DNA from: Pseudobdellovibrio exovorus JSS
GTDB lineage: Bacteria; Bdellovibrionota; Bdellovibrionia; Bdellovibrionales; Bdellovibrionaceae
Direction of reading: 5' to 3'
NCBI RefSeq assembly: GCF_000348725.1
Contig: NC_020813.1
Coordinates: forward strand, 1,178,001-1,242,000
DNA length: 64,000 bases
In this document: positions 8,444 through 15,669 of the stretch, one piece after another
Position numbering within the stretch: the stretch's first letter is position 1
Layout of the letters: each line of letters opens with the position of its first letter
Position numbers and translations under genes: made by a program
The notes under the pieces: generated by a model
Databases searched by the model: none
What the model was told of the DNA's origin: nothing
Seen by the model: only the letters and a program-made list of their open reading frames with translations

Positions 8444-9334
8444 TTAAAATCTGCAAATTGTATTATTCGCTTTGTTAGTAAGTATTTGATGAAGCTGACT
8501 CCTAGTTGAACGAAACCCAAACCTGGAGCTAATTGCCTTATTCACGACAGTATTCACCTCGGAGGGATCGAGGTTCGGCGTTTTAGCTCCAGTTTGATAA
8601 AGCCTTGCGATGCTAGTCTCCTCTCGCAAAACTAAGTCCTTAATTTGCTCCTTTCGTAGTTGGTTTAAGTAAATAAAATGTGTAAAGCGACCAGCGAACT
8701 CCTCGCAAAAGCCGACTTTAACGAGTGTTCGCCTTGAAGTTTCAGGGTCTTTCCAATCTCTTTTTTGAGTACTAGGAAAAACCCCCATAGCAAAAACTAA
8801 CGAGTTAAATGTTGAAAATTGTTCATTCGTTTCATCGTACACTAAGGCTTCGATAACAATTTTTTCGGCTGATAAAATTGGAAGTAGTGAGTATTGAATC
8901 AATTCACTATACTCTTTATCTTTGCGACGAACTATTTTATCAATTTCATCAAGGGCAATAATTGATGACGACTCTGCTCTCCTAATTCCGCCAAGTCCAG
9001 CATCTGCAATGAGAGCCTTGAGCGCGACAGTTATGTCGGTCCCCTTGTAACCTGGCCCTGATAGAATCGCAGCATTGGCAAAAGCCGTAGGCATTTGTAA
9101 TAGCTTGGCAGCTTGCTCAACCAAATACGACTTACCACTCGATGGTGGTGCGACGATCAAAACCCTCGGAGCAAGCGGTGGATTTTTCACCTTGTGACGT
9201 TCGGCGTGGCTTGCAAGTATTGCAGCTACAGCATCAGTCGCTTCCTGATTTCCTAGTATTTCAGTCCCTAGCTTATGTGAATAACTTAAATAGTAATCAC
9301 CCCAACGAGGCAATTTTTTCATGTTTTTGTTCAT
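8444..9334 (-). CDS. ClpX-like AAA+ ATPase
   Basis: The 296-residue protein is an AAA+ module. Walker A is APPSSGKS at residues 62-69, Walker B is IIALDEIDKI (D129/E130), and GPGYKGTDI between them matches the ClpX pore-loop region (GYVGEDVE-like). A C-terminal small domain with sensor-2-like GFRSTRSQLHQIL follows. It is shorter than ClpX (about 420) and lacks the zinc-binding N domain and an obvious IGF loop, so it is probably not a ClpP partner. It may remodel a DNA-bound or island-encoded protein. It lies in the island, divergent from the integrase gene. Confidence 0.75.
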   Translation of the reverse strand: MNKNMKKLPRWGDYYLSYSHKLGTEILGNQEATDAVAAILASHAERHKVKNPPLAPRVLIVAPPSSGKSYLVEQAAKLLQMPTAFANAAILSGPGYKGTDITVALKALIADAGLGGIRRAESSSIIALDEIDKIVRRKDKEYSELIQYSLLPILSAEKIVIEALVYDETNEQFSTFNSLVFAMGVFPSTQKRDWKDPETSRRTLVKVGFCEEFAGRFTHFIYLNQLRKEQIKDLVLREETSIARLYQTGAKTPNLDPSEVNTVVNKAISSRFGFRSTRSQLHQILTNKANNTICRF

Positions 9335-9413
9335 GTAAAGCTGTATAAACGAGTATTTCGCTCGCTACAAATATTCGCTTGCAAAGTAACGACCGAAATG
9401 CTACTTTTTTGTC

Positions 9414-10298
9414 ATGAAGCGTCGAAAAAGCACTAAACCTATTTGGAAGTCGGAACTGATCGAGGGCATCGGGAATCAAAACACTCGCCGAAACTACCAA
9501 TCAGTCCTTGATTCACTTGAGGAATACTTTCGACCATTCAAAGGCTCGGAAACAGCCCTACAGCTTATTCGTTTTGTTCGATCCGAGCAGGGCAAGGGCA
9601 TCAGTCCTCAAACAGCCAAGCAACGTTTAAGCGTTTTGAATAACATTGTTGAGTTTGCAAAAAAATCAAGCGTTCGCGGTGACAATCCAGTTGAACGAAG
9701 TTGGGTTCCAAAGGTCAAAGTCGATACAAAGCCGAAATGTCCAACCAAAACTGAGCTGAATAATTTGGATCAAGTGCTTAATGCCCAATCTGGATTTTTG
9801 GGCGCAAGGGATAATTGCATGATTGGACTCATGCGGTTTGAGGCGTTACGAGTCCATGAAGTTTCAGGACTTAACCATGAGGACATCAAATATCATCGTG
9901 ACGGCATTGAACTAAAAATCAATGGTAAGGGCGGCTATCAAACTGAAATGTGGCTTTATCCTCAATCATGTAAACTCATAAATCATTACAAAAAATATAT
10001 TCCTGCTGATGAACGACAAGGGCCATTTTTTATTCCAGCCTATCAACTTGGAAAAAGGCTTGATTCAAGATCCATACGAAAACGCTGCAATCAACTATTC
10101 AAACAAGCTGGATGGCGAAAAGGATTGTCGTGTCACTCACTTCGTCACCAAACAGCAGTGACCCTACTTGAAAACGGAGTCCCCTTGACCGAGGTCAGTA
10201 GAAAATTGCGTCACAGGTTTTTATCAAGTACATTTAGTTATTATAGTGATGTGCCGAGTTTGCGAAATCCTAAAAAAATAAACACAGCGTACAAGTAA
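9414..10298 (+). CDS. Tyrosine recombinase (integrase), complete
   Basis: The 294-residue protein has an N-terminal SAM-like core-binding domain (residues 10-95) and a catalytic domain with the full set of residues: R146 in ALRVHEVSGL, K172 in NGKGG, H241 and R244 in CHSLRHQTA, H267 in LRHRF, and nucleophile Y276 in STFSYYS. The usual LGH is LRH. It should catalyse site-specific strand exchange, probably for the island. Unusually for a tRNA-targeted integrase, it lies 3 kb from the tRNA and not directly beside it. It is transcribed divergently from the ATPase. Confidence 0.88.
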   Translation: MKRRKSTKPIWKSELIEGIGNQNTRRNYQSVLDSLEEYFRPFKGSETALQLIRFVRSEQGKGISPQTAKQRLSVLNNIVEFAKKSSVRGDNPVERSWVPKVKVDTKPKCPTKTELNNLDQVLNAQSGFLGARDNCMIGLMRFEALRVHEVSGLNHEDIKYHRDGIELKINGKGGYQTEMWLYPQSCKLINHYKKYIPADERQGPFFIPAYQLGKRLDSRSIRKRCNQLFKQAGWRKGLSCHSLRHQTAVTLLENGVPLTEVSRKLRHRFLSSTFSYYSDVPSLRNPKKINTAYK

Positions 10299-10354
10299 TT
10301 GGGTGGTGTTTAATGAAGTCAGCACTCAATCAACACTTAGAGGGGAAGTAGGAA

Positions 10355-11116
10355 ATGGAATCAACAAAAGAAATTCTCGAGATAGTAACATATATAATTG
10401 CAATCTTAAGTGTGCCGTCGGCAACATTTTTATTTTGTGTTAAAATGTATGAGCATCTTGAAAAATATAATGCTGAAAAAATTAAATCCATGAACGAAAT
10501 TCTAAATGAAAAAGACCTTCAAGAAATCATGCATAGGATAAGTATGACTTCATCAGTACCGAATGATCTTGAAACGAAATTAAAACGATATATGTGGCTC
10601 TTAGAAGAAGAGTCAAACTTAGTAAGGCTTAAAAATGTCCCAATACATTTCAATTTCAAACAAGCACAAGAAGATATTTATTCGACTTATAAAAAATTTA
10701 GAGAAAATGTAAGAGTTCCCTTTTGGACTCCAACACCTGATGCTTGGAGGCTCAATAAAGACCATTTTGAGAAGAATTGCTCTACACAAGAGGACTGGGA
10801 CAAATCAAGTGAGAAAATTAGAAAATCTCTTGCTGATGCCTATGACGACATTAAAAAGATAAAAAAAGAAATTTCAAAAATAACAGCAAATGCAGAGTTA
10901 TCTGCGACAGAAATGATATTGAAGAGTGGGCTCTTTTATTTATTTGCCCTTGTTGTTACGGCAGCCATCCTTTGGGGATCTTTCAACTTTGGCTTTAATT
11001 ATGGGTTTATAGCGGGACATAAGCAATCAGCAGATGCAATTATCAATGAACGTGGCATGACAACTTCCCCCAAAAGTGACAACCCAGTTCCTACTTCCAA
11101 AAAGGATGAAAAGTGA
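10355..11116 (+). CDS. Membrane protein with two terminal TM segments and a central helical region
   Basis: I do not recognise a family. The 253 residues start with a hydrophobic helix (about residues 8-32), continue with a long charged, probably coiled-coil middle, and have a second hydrophobic segment near residues 190-220 (LFYLFALVVTAAILWGSFNF) before a short hydrophilic tail. The sequence is strikingly A/T-rich, as in horizontally acquired DNA. The start has GGAAGTAGGA upstream. Its stop overlaps the next start by GTGA, so it is translationally coupled to the nuclease-like gene. It could be a membrane anchor or effector of that cassette. Confidence 0.75.
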   Translation: MESTKEILEIVTYIIAILSVPSATFLFCVKMYEHLEKYNAEKIKSMNEILNEKDLQEIMHRISMTSSVPNDLETKLKRYMWLLEEESNLVRLKNVPIHFNFKQAQEDIYSTYKKFRENVRVPFWTPTPDAWRLNKDHFEKNCSTQEDWDKSSEKIRKSLADAYDDIKKIKKEISKITANAELSATEMILKSGLFYLFALVVTAAILWGSFNFGFNYGFIAGHKQSADAIINERGMTTSPKSDNPVPTSKKDEK

Positions 11117-12078
11117 TTGAAAATACATTTAACTTAGCTGAAGAAGTTGATTCTTGTATCGCTGAAAATCGGACAGAAAATGAACCAAAAATCATTGAAA
11201 AAATTATAAATAAAATTGAAGCAAGTAAAAATAAAACATTTAAATCGGAATCCAATAACGTATCGGTTTCTGTGGCAGGTGACTACTTGCATGGTCACAG
11301 ATCGCAATGTAAGTTTCACTACTGGCCTGAGGGTAAAATTAGACAAAAAGAACTTTGTGATTTAATGGTTGTCTCATGTTTAGTTGAAAATGATAAACTT
11401 TTGAGTTTAAAAGCATCATTTGTTCAAGCAAAAAAAGGTGATAAAAAAACTCGCTCTTACAAAATTGACCCAGTACAATTATATCTACTTAAAGATTTTC
11501 CAGAGATAACTCCAGTTGGCAGGGCGAATTTAGGAACGATTCCAATTAAATTTCAGAACAGCTCACACACTCTCGGAAGTTATTTATTATTCACGCCAAC
11601 ACTAGAGTTTATTTGGACAACAGCAAAAATTATAAGTTTACAAATGAGTTCATCAAAAAACCTTAAAGCCTCGGCACTTAATCCGTATTTCGCAAACTCT
11701 CTTCAGTCTTTCTTCTGGCATCCATACTGGGCAAGATATAATTTAACAACGGCTCGTCATTTGAAGAATCAATTTGATATTGAACTTTATAAAGATCAGT
11801 TGAAAGACTCATGTGAGCTAGCACTCTCCTCATCAAGGGATTTTTTTAATTATTTAATAAATCATAGACTAGGACAGGAAATTGAACATACAGTGCCAGA
11901 TGCAAAAATAATTAGACTTATAATAGATAAATCTAAAGGACTAAAAGAACTAAAGACCGTTCTCCAAAAATCTGGATTTGGAGGGGTTCCAAACGAAAAC
12001 AGCAGTGATGAAAATATCTTAGGCGATGGTATCGGTATTATTGCATCAATAACAACGATTGGAGCCAAAAATGAGTAA
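11113..12078 (+). CDS. Putative PD-(D/E)XK-like nuclease-fold protein
   Basis: The 321-residue protein begins with GTG at 11113, inside the stop of the gene before. Residues 78-108 read QKELCDLMVV...ASFVQAKK; an acidic E80, D83 and the Q105-x-K107 pair match the spacing of PD-(D/E)XK-fold nucleases that use Gln in place of Glu. This is motif-level evidence only. The C-terminal two thirds are unlike anything I know. The final 8 bases overlap the next gene. It is A/T-rich like its neighbours. The tight coupling of all three genes suggests that their products work together. Confidence 0.6.
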   Translation: MIENTFNLAEEVDSCIAENRTENEPKIIEKIINKIEASKNKTFKSESNNVSVSVAGDYLHGHRSQCKFHYWPEGKIRQKELCDLMVVSCLVENDKLLSLKASFVQAKKGDKKTRSYKIDPVQLYLLKDFPEITPVGRANLGTIPIKFQNSSHTLGSYLLFTPTLEFIWTTAKIISLQMSSSKNLKASALNPYFANSLQSFFWHPYWARYNLTTARHLKNQFDIELYKDQLKDSCELALSSSRDFFNYLINHRLGQEIEHTVPDAKIIRLIIDKSKGLKELKTVLQKSGFGGVPNENSSDENILGDGIGIIASITTIGAKNE

Positions 12079-12493
12079 TAAGGCAGTAAAAATTGAAATT
12101 GGCTTTGTCGGAAATCGCTTAATGCTTGATCTACCGATTCACGATTACACTGAACTGACAAAAAAACTCAAAGACCAAAAATCTCCTTGGGTCACTGTTG
12201 AACTAAATGACGGCGCATCGGTTGAAATTAAAGCCCAAGATGTGCAGTTTATAAAAGTCCTCCCAAAGCAGGTCCGAGAATTAAAAAAACGCAGCGGTTA
12301 CAACCTTAAAGACATTTGTAGCGTCACAGGAGAAAATTACGACGTGTATCGGCAAAAGATAAAAAAAGATGGTGTACAACTAGATTACGGCTCATATAAG
12401 CGCATTTTACTCACCCCACGAACAATAAAGAGCCTTGATCTTACCAAAGAGCAAGTAAAAAAAATAGAATCAAAATTTTCGAATAAGCGATAG
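12071..12493 (+). CDS. Small protein with beta N-terminus and HTH-like C-terminus
   Basis: ATG at 12071 is chosen over an upstream TTG at 12059; it gives 140 residues and an 8-base overlap with the nuclease-like gene. The first about 55 residues look like beta strands (KIEIGFVGNRLMLDLP, WVTVELNDGASVEI). The rest is basic and helical, with VRELKKRSGYNLKDICSVTG resembling a helix-turn-helix, followed by QVKKIESKFSNKR. It could be a regulator or DNA-binding partner of the cassette. It is the last gene of the three-gene unit; a degraded minus-strand gene follows. Confidence 0.65.
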   Translation: MSNKAVKIEIGFVGNRLMLDLPIHDYTELTKKLKDQKSPWVTVELNDGASVEIKAQDVQFIKVLPKQVRELKKRSGYNLKDICSVTGENYDVYRQKIKKDGVQLDYGSYKRILLTPRTIKSLDLTKEQVKKIESKFSNKR

Positions 12494-12498
12494 TAAGG

Positions 12499-12669
12499 CT
12501 ATGTTCCTTTTTTTAGTTTATTTTGATTTGACCATCGGATCAGTTGAATTAAGTTAAAAATTTGAAGGTTGATTTCATTTGTTACTACTCCACTAAATGG
12601 TTCGCTCAAGGCAGCAGATGGATTATGGCTTTTTAATAAGTCATCAATACGTTTTTCCGTTGTAACTCC
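12499..12669 (-). pseudogene. 3' half of a small gene split by the IS3-type element
   Basis: Reading leftwards from the IS edge the open frame is GVTTEKRIDDLLKSHNP...NQNKLKKGT and stops at 12499-12501. Its missing 5' half lies at 13892-13981 beyond the IS. Joining the two gives a continuous frame of about 75 residues. Function unknown. Confidence 0.6.
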
Positions 12670-12757
12670 GGCGGTTCTCCCCTAAATCTGTAGGCCCTGC
12701 ATATTGAAGTCACGGTGTGCCAAAACACCGGCCAGAGAGCCGGAGAAGGAACACCAA

Positions 12758-13021
12758 ATGAAGAAAAGATTCACCGACGACCAGATCATTGGAGCCGTCA
12801 AAAAACTTGAAAATGGGGCAGCCCCAAAAGAACTTGCCCGCGAGATGGGAGTTACCCAGCAGACGCTTTACCACTGGAAAAAGAGATTTAAAGGTATGGA
12901 CGTCGTGGATGCCAAGCGCCTTAAGGAGCTAGAAGCTGAAAATGCTCGCTTAAAACGACTCGTAGCCGATCAAGCTCTGGACATCGTCATGCTCAAGGAT
13001 GTGAATTCAAAAAAGTGGTAA
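12758..13021 (+). CDS. IS3-family OrfA (DNA-binding part of transposase)
   Basis: ATG at 12758 follows GAGAAGGAAC and gives 87 residues starting MKKRFTDDQIIGAVK. Helix-turn-helix (LAREMGVTQQTLYHWKKRFKG) and then a leucine-zipper-like helix (LKELEAENARLKRLVADQAL) are typical. It overlaps orfB and carries the slippery heptamer at its end. Confidence 0.9.
   Translation: MKKRFTDDQIIGAVKKLENGAAPKELAREMGVTQQTLYHWKKRFKGMDVVDAKRLKELEAENARLKRLVADQALDIVMLKDVNSKKW
13009..13015 (+). promoter_or_regulatory. Programmed -1 frameshift site (A AAA AAG)
   Basis: The heptamer is in the correct phase of orfA (TCA AAA AAG TGG TAA) just before its stop, and orfB is in the -1 frame. Slippage here would yield the OrfAB transposase, as known for IS3 elements. 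Confidence 0.8.
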
Positions 13022-13842
13022 GGCCCAAAGACCGACGAACGGAGGCTCTTTATCTGGTCGATAAGTACAAGACCACAAAGGCCCGATGCTGTCGCCTTTT
13101 GGGCCTTAGTATCTCGACACTATCCTACGAACCAGCGCCGAATGGGGATGCTCCAGTTCGTGATAAACTCATTGCACTCGCGGGAGAGAATAAGCGTTTT
13201 GGCCATCCAAGACTGTTTGTTCTTCTAAAGAAAGAGATGCCGGAAGTAAATCACAAGCGGTCTCACCGTATTTACAAGCAATCCGATTTACAACTTCAGA
13301 GAAGAAAACGCAAAAAACTTGGCACCCATCCGCGAATGCCACCAACCAGAGCCAGCGAGGCTGGCCAAGTCTGGGCCGTTGATTTTATGTTCGACTATCT
13401 GGAGAGTGGTCGAAAACTCAAAACGCTGACCATCATTGACGAGTATTCGAAAATATCTCCTGGAATTTTAGTGGAGCATTCAATCCGCGGAGTTGATGTG
13501 ACGCAGTTTTTGGATCATTTGGCCGCCGGAGTCTACCCAAAGATTATCCGAACAGATCAAGGAACAGAGTTTACTTCGCGAGCGATGCTAGACTGGGCTT
13601 ACCGTCACAATATCAGATTGGAGTTCACTCGGGTCAGAAAACCAAATCAAGTTATTGAGGCATTCAACTCAAGGGTGCGAGACGAGTGTCTTAACGAGAA
13701 CGTCTTTTTCTCCCTTAGTGACGCCAGGGACAAGATCGACGATTGGCACTGGAGATATAATAACTTCAATCCACACTCAGCACTGGGAATGAAATCACCG
13801 ATAGAGTTTGCAATGGAAAGAGAAACTATGTTAGCAAGTTAA
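13015..13842 (+). CDS. IS3-family OrfB (integrase-core transposase)
   Basis: The 275-residue frame contains an HTH_21-like N-terminal region (RFGHPRLFVLLKKE) and an rve integrase core. DDE residues are visible: D in WAVDFMFD, D in IRTDQGTEF, and E in QVIEAFNSRVRDECLNE. The ending NNFNPHSALGMKSPIEFA is the usual C terminus. In most relatives the Glu motif reads QNGxxESFN; QVIEAFN here is a mild deviation. It is probably made only as an OrfAB fusion by frameshifting at 13009-13015; the GTG at 13015 has no Shine-Dalgarno. Confidence 0.9.
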   Translation: MVRPKDRRTEALYLVDKYKTTKARCCRLLGLSISTLSYEPAPNGDAPVRDKLIALAGENKRFGHPRLFVLLKKEMPEVNHKRSHRIYKQSDLQLQRRKRKKLGTHPRMPPTRASEAGQVWAVDFMFDYLESGRKLKTLTIIDEYSKISPGILVEHSIRGVDVTQFLDHLAAGVYPKIIRTDQGTEFTSRAMLDWAYRHNIRLEFTRVRKPNQVIEAFNSRVRDECLNENVFFSLSDARDKIDDWHWRYNNFNPHSALGMKSPIEFAMERETMLAS

Positions 13843-13891
13843 CGCCACCTGACTCAAAGCCTCTGACTCACAGAATCTTGGGAGAACCGCC

Positions 13892-13981
13892 TTTCTGGAA
13901 CCTTGGTTCCGTAGGTTCATAAAGTCTCATATATATTTTAGTATTGAGCTTGCTATCTGACATATCATCACCACATTTCAT
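13892..13981 (-). pseudogene. 5' half of the small gene split by the IS3-type element
   Basis: Minus-strand frame from ATG 13981 (or ATG 13963) reads ...MSDSKLNTKIYMRLYEPTEPRFQK up to the IS edge. It is in phase with GVTTEKRIDD at 12669 once the IS is removed. It is divergent from the KTSC-like gene. Confidence 0.55.
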
Positions 13982-14012
13982 CGAAATCTGCATTAAGCAG
14001 TAAGGAGGGAAA

Positions 14013-14240
14013 GTGGAACTTTACAGAAATACTGGCGGGGACTCAGGAATTGTGGGGTATGAAATTGGAACGGACTCTATCGTAGTTAAGTTTAGAGATG
14101 GGGCAGTATATTTATATGACTATACTCATACCGGAGTTGCTGATGTTGAACACATGAAGCAACTGGCTTTGAGTGGATCTGGTCTGAATAGCTTTATTAG
14201 CAGAGCTGTACGCAAAAGATTTGCTAGAAAAATTCGATAG
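14013..14240 (+). CDS. KTSC-domain-like protein
   Basis: The 75-residue protein has the shape of the KTSC family: SGIVGYEIGTDSIVVKFRDGAVYLYDYT (a beta hairpin with the G-x-VY-x-Y core) and then a helix with LALSGSGLNSFISRAVRKRF, matching the family's AxSxGxxxNxxI pattern. The family is named for residues in lysyl-tRNA synthetase fusions, but the activity of stand-alone members is not known. The GTG start follows a very strong AAGGAGGG, only 3-4 bases away. It lies in the island, convergent with the PD-(D/E)XK gene. Confidence 0.7.
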   Translation: MELYRNTGGDSGIVGYEIGTDSIVVKFRDGAVYLYDYTHTGVADVEHMKQLALSGSGLNSFISRAVRKRFARKIR

Positions 14241-14248
14241 TATGCTTA

Positions 14249-15280
14249 CTAAAGGGCGTTAAGATCCTTCTCGATTAGCTGATAACGTTCTTTAGTAGAT
14301 TCCCCCATGTAAAAATCTAAAAGATCTTGTTTGTTTAGCTTTCCATCTTTCAAAAATTTTGAAAAATACTCCTGATTAAAGTTCATAAGTAAAATACTTT
14401 TCTCAATTTGCTTTAATATAGCTTTGTTGTTTTCTATATTTGTGAGAACTAAGTTTCTAATACTAGTAATTTCGTTTAGGTCTTTAATGATTTTGGATAT
14501 CAAGAGTGACAATATAGATGCATCTATATCTGTGCTTCTGGCATTTAAAGCTATATCCCTAGCTAAGGAATAGGCGATTGCAAGATTGGTATAGTTACCC
14601 TTTTGAGAGTCAATTATCGCAATAAAACCCACATTTGGTATAAATCCAACATTTTCACAAACCTTTAATATACTACTATCAACCAATGAGGCGTCGAATA
14701 CAATAATCGCAACTTGGGAGTCTCTATTGGCTTGAGCTTCCAGAAGCTGACTCCAAGCTGTATCGGCTCTTCGAGCAAAAGGGTCGCGGGTACCAATTTC
14801 TCCGAGTCGAACACTTTTGTCAAATTTGCATTCAATTACAATCTTCTGGTCTGGCTTTCCATCTATTTCGCAAACAATATCTCCCGTTTTATTTTTAGCG
14901 ATAATACCTGCTGAGTTTCCAGTTAAAAAAACAGAGTCCTTTAAGTTTCTTTCTTTAAAGTGATCTTTAAGGAAATCGGCTATTTCATCTTCTGCTAGAG
15001 TCCCTTTTACAGTTGTTTTGTAAAAAATCTCTTTTTTCATATCGAAGATCATTTTCAAGCTTTCTAGTTCTGTTCCAAGGTGATTGGCTGTTTTGGACAA
15101 GAAACTAGAAAGGCGATCCTCCATCATTGCGAGTACGCCAATATAAAGTGCTCGAAGAAGTTTTTCACTTCTTTCCTCAGACGGAAGAGCATCGAAATAA
15201 TTAAATACTACATCATTCTCTATTTCGAATTCTTGAATTTCAACTCGTTTAAGTTTTTGATTCAGCTTGATAGTATTCAT
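14249..15280 (-). CDS. PD-(D/E)XK nuclease-fold protein
   Basis: The 343-residue protein has a central restriction-endonuclease-like core: GD at residues 133-134 (TGDIVCEIDG), then VIECKF with E150 and K152, matching the (D/E)-x-K catalytic pair. Flanking regions are helical (residues 35-110 and 240-343), the latter perhaps a coiled coil. It probably cuts or binds DNA or RNA. It is third in a minus-strand operon after the OLD-type nuclease and the WYL-like gene, with a 78-base gap that holds a long stem-loop. A/T-rich. Start supported by GGGAGATAT before the ATG. It is not assigned to a named restriction system. Confidence 0.72.
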   Translation of the reverse strand: MNTIKLNQKLKRVEIQEFEIENDVVFNYFDALPSEERSEKLLRALYIGVLAMMEDRLSSFLSKTANHLGTELESLKMIFDMKKEIFYKTTVKGTLAEDEIADFLKDHFKERNLKDSVFLTGNSAGIIAKNKTGDIVCEIDGKPDQKIVIECKFDKSVRLGEIGTRDPFARRADTAWSQLLEAQANRDSQVAIIVFDASLVDSSILKVCENVGFIPNVGFIAIIDSQKGNYTNLAIAYSLARDIALNARSTDIDASILSLLISKIIKDLNEITSIRNLVLTNIENNKAILKQIEKSILLMNFNQEYFSKFLKDGKLNKQDLLDFYMGESTKERYQLIEKDLNAL

Positions 15281-15320
15281 ATATCTCCCAATGCTTGTAA
15301 AAAGGAGTAACTTAGCTGAT

Positions 15321-15377
15321 TATTTACTGCGTGACAACGAGTGTTAGTAAATTCGTTGTCAGAGTTCACAGTAAATA
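15321..15377 (-). other. Nested inverted repeat / long stem-loop between operon genes
   Basis: An inner 9-bp pair TGACAACGA (15332-15340) / TCGTTGTCA (15353-15361) is enclosed by an outer 9-bp pair TATTTACTG (15321-15329) / CAGTAAATA (15369-15377). In RNA this gives a bulged two-tier hairpin overlapping the stop codon of the WYL-like gene (15359-15361). No T run follows, so it is not a classical terminator. It could set the expression ratio, be processed, or be a small mobile repeat. Confidence 0.55.
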
Positions 15378-15649
15378 TGCGACATCGCACTATCTCCGCG
15401 AACATACTCCGGTCGAGGTCCATCAAAGTGTTTTTCTAGTAAGCTTATATCTGAAGCCTTAGAAAGAGTAAAAAGTTTCATATCCTTTGGGTCAGAAGAT
15501 GAGTAGCCGTCCACTTGGTAGGCTCTAAGAGATTCATTTCCAGCGGTTGAGATGCCATAACAGTGAGGTTCGACGATACGGACTCCTCCATTATATTTAA
15601 ACTCGATCATTTTTTTATTATTTATAGCATCTACGATTATTTGATTCAT
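15359..15649 (-). CDS. WYL-domain-like protein
   Basis: The 96-residue protein resembles the ligand-sensing core of WYL domains: AINNKKMIEFKYNGGVRIVEPHCYG, then LRAYQVDGYSS, and a final strand with LFTLSKASDISLL. WYL domains occur as regulators in many defence loci and sense nucleic acid or nucleotide ligands; here there is no attached HTH, so it may act as a sensor or modulator protein. It lies 20 bases after the OLD-type gene on the same strand. The literal W-Y-L triad is not evident, so the assignment is moderate. Confidence 0.6.
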   Translation of the reverse strand: MNQIIVDAINNKKMIEFKYNGGVRIVEPHCYGISTAGNESLRAYQVDGYSSSDPKDMKLFTLSKASDISLLEKHFDGPRPEYVRGDSAMSHIYCEL

Positions 15650-15669
15650 AAGTTTCCTTTTAATATTGT

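Larger units (their letters stand above)
12670..13891 (+). mobile_element. IS3-family insertion sequence, apparently intact
   Basis: About 1.22 kb with terminal inverted repeats GGCGGTTCTCCC (12670-12681) and GGGAGAACCGCC (13880-13891), and two overlapping genes in the orfA/orfB arrangement. Inward of the perfect 12 bp the repeats remain partly similar. No clear target-site duplication is visible. The element splits a small minus-strand gene. It resembles the IS407-like branch from the OrfA and OrfB sequences; the exact group is not certain. Confidence 0.85.
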
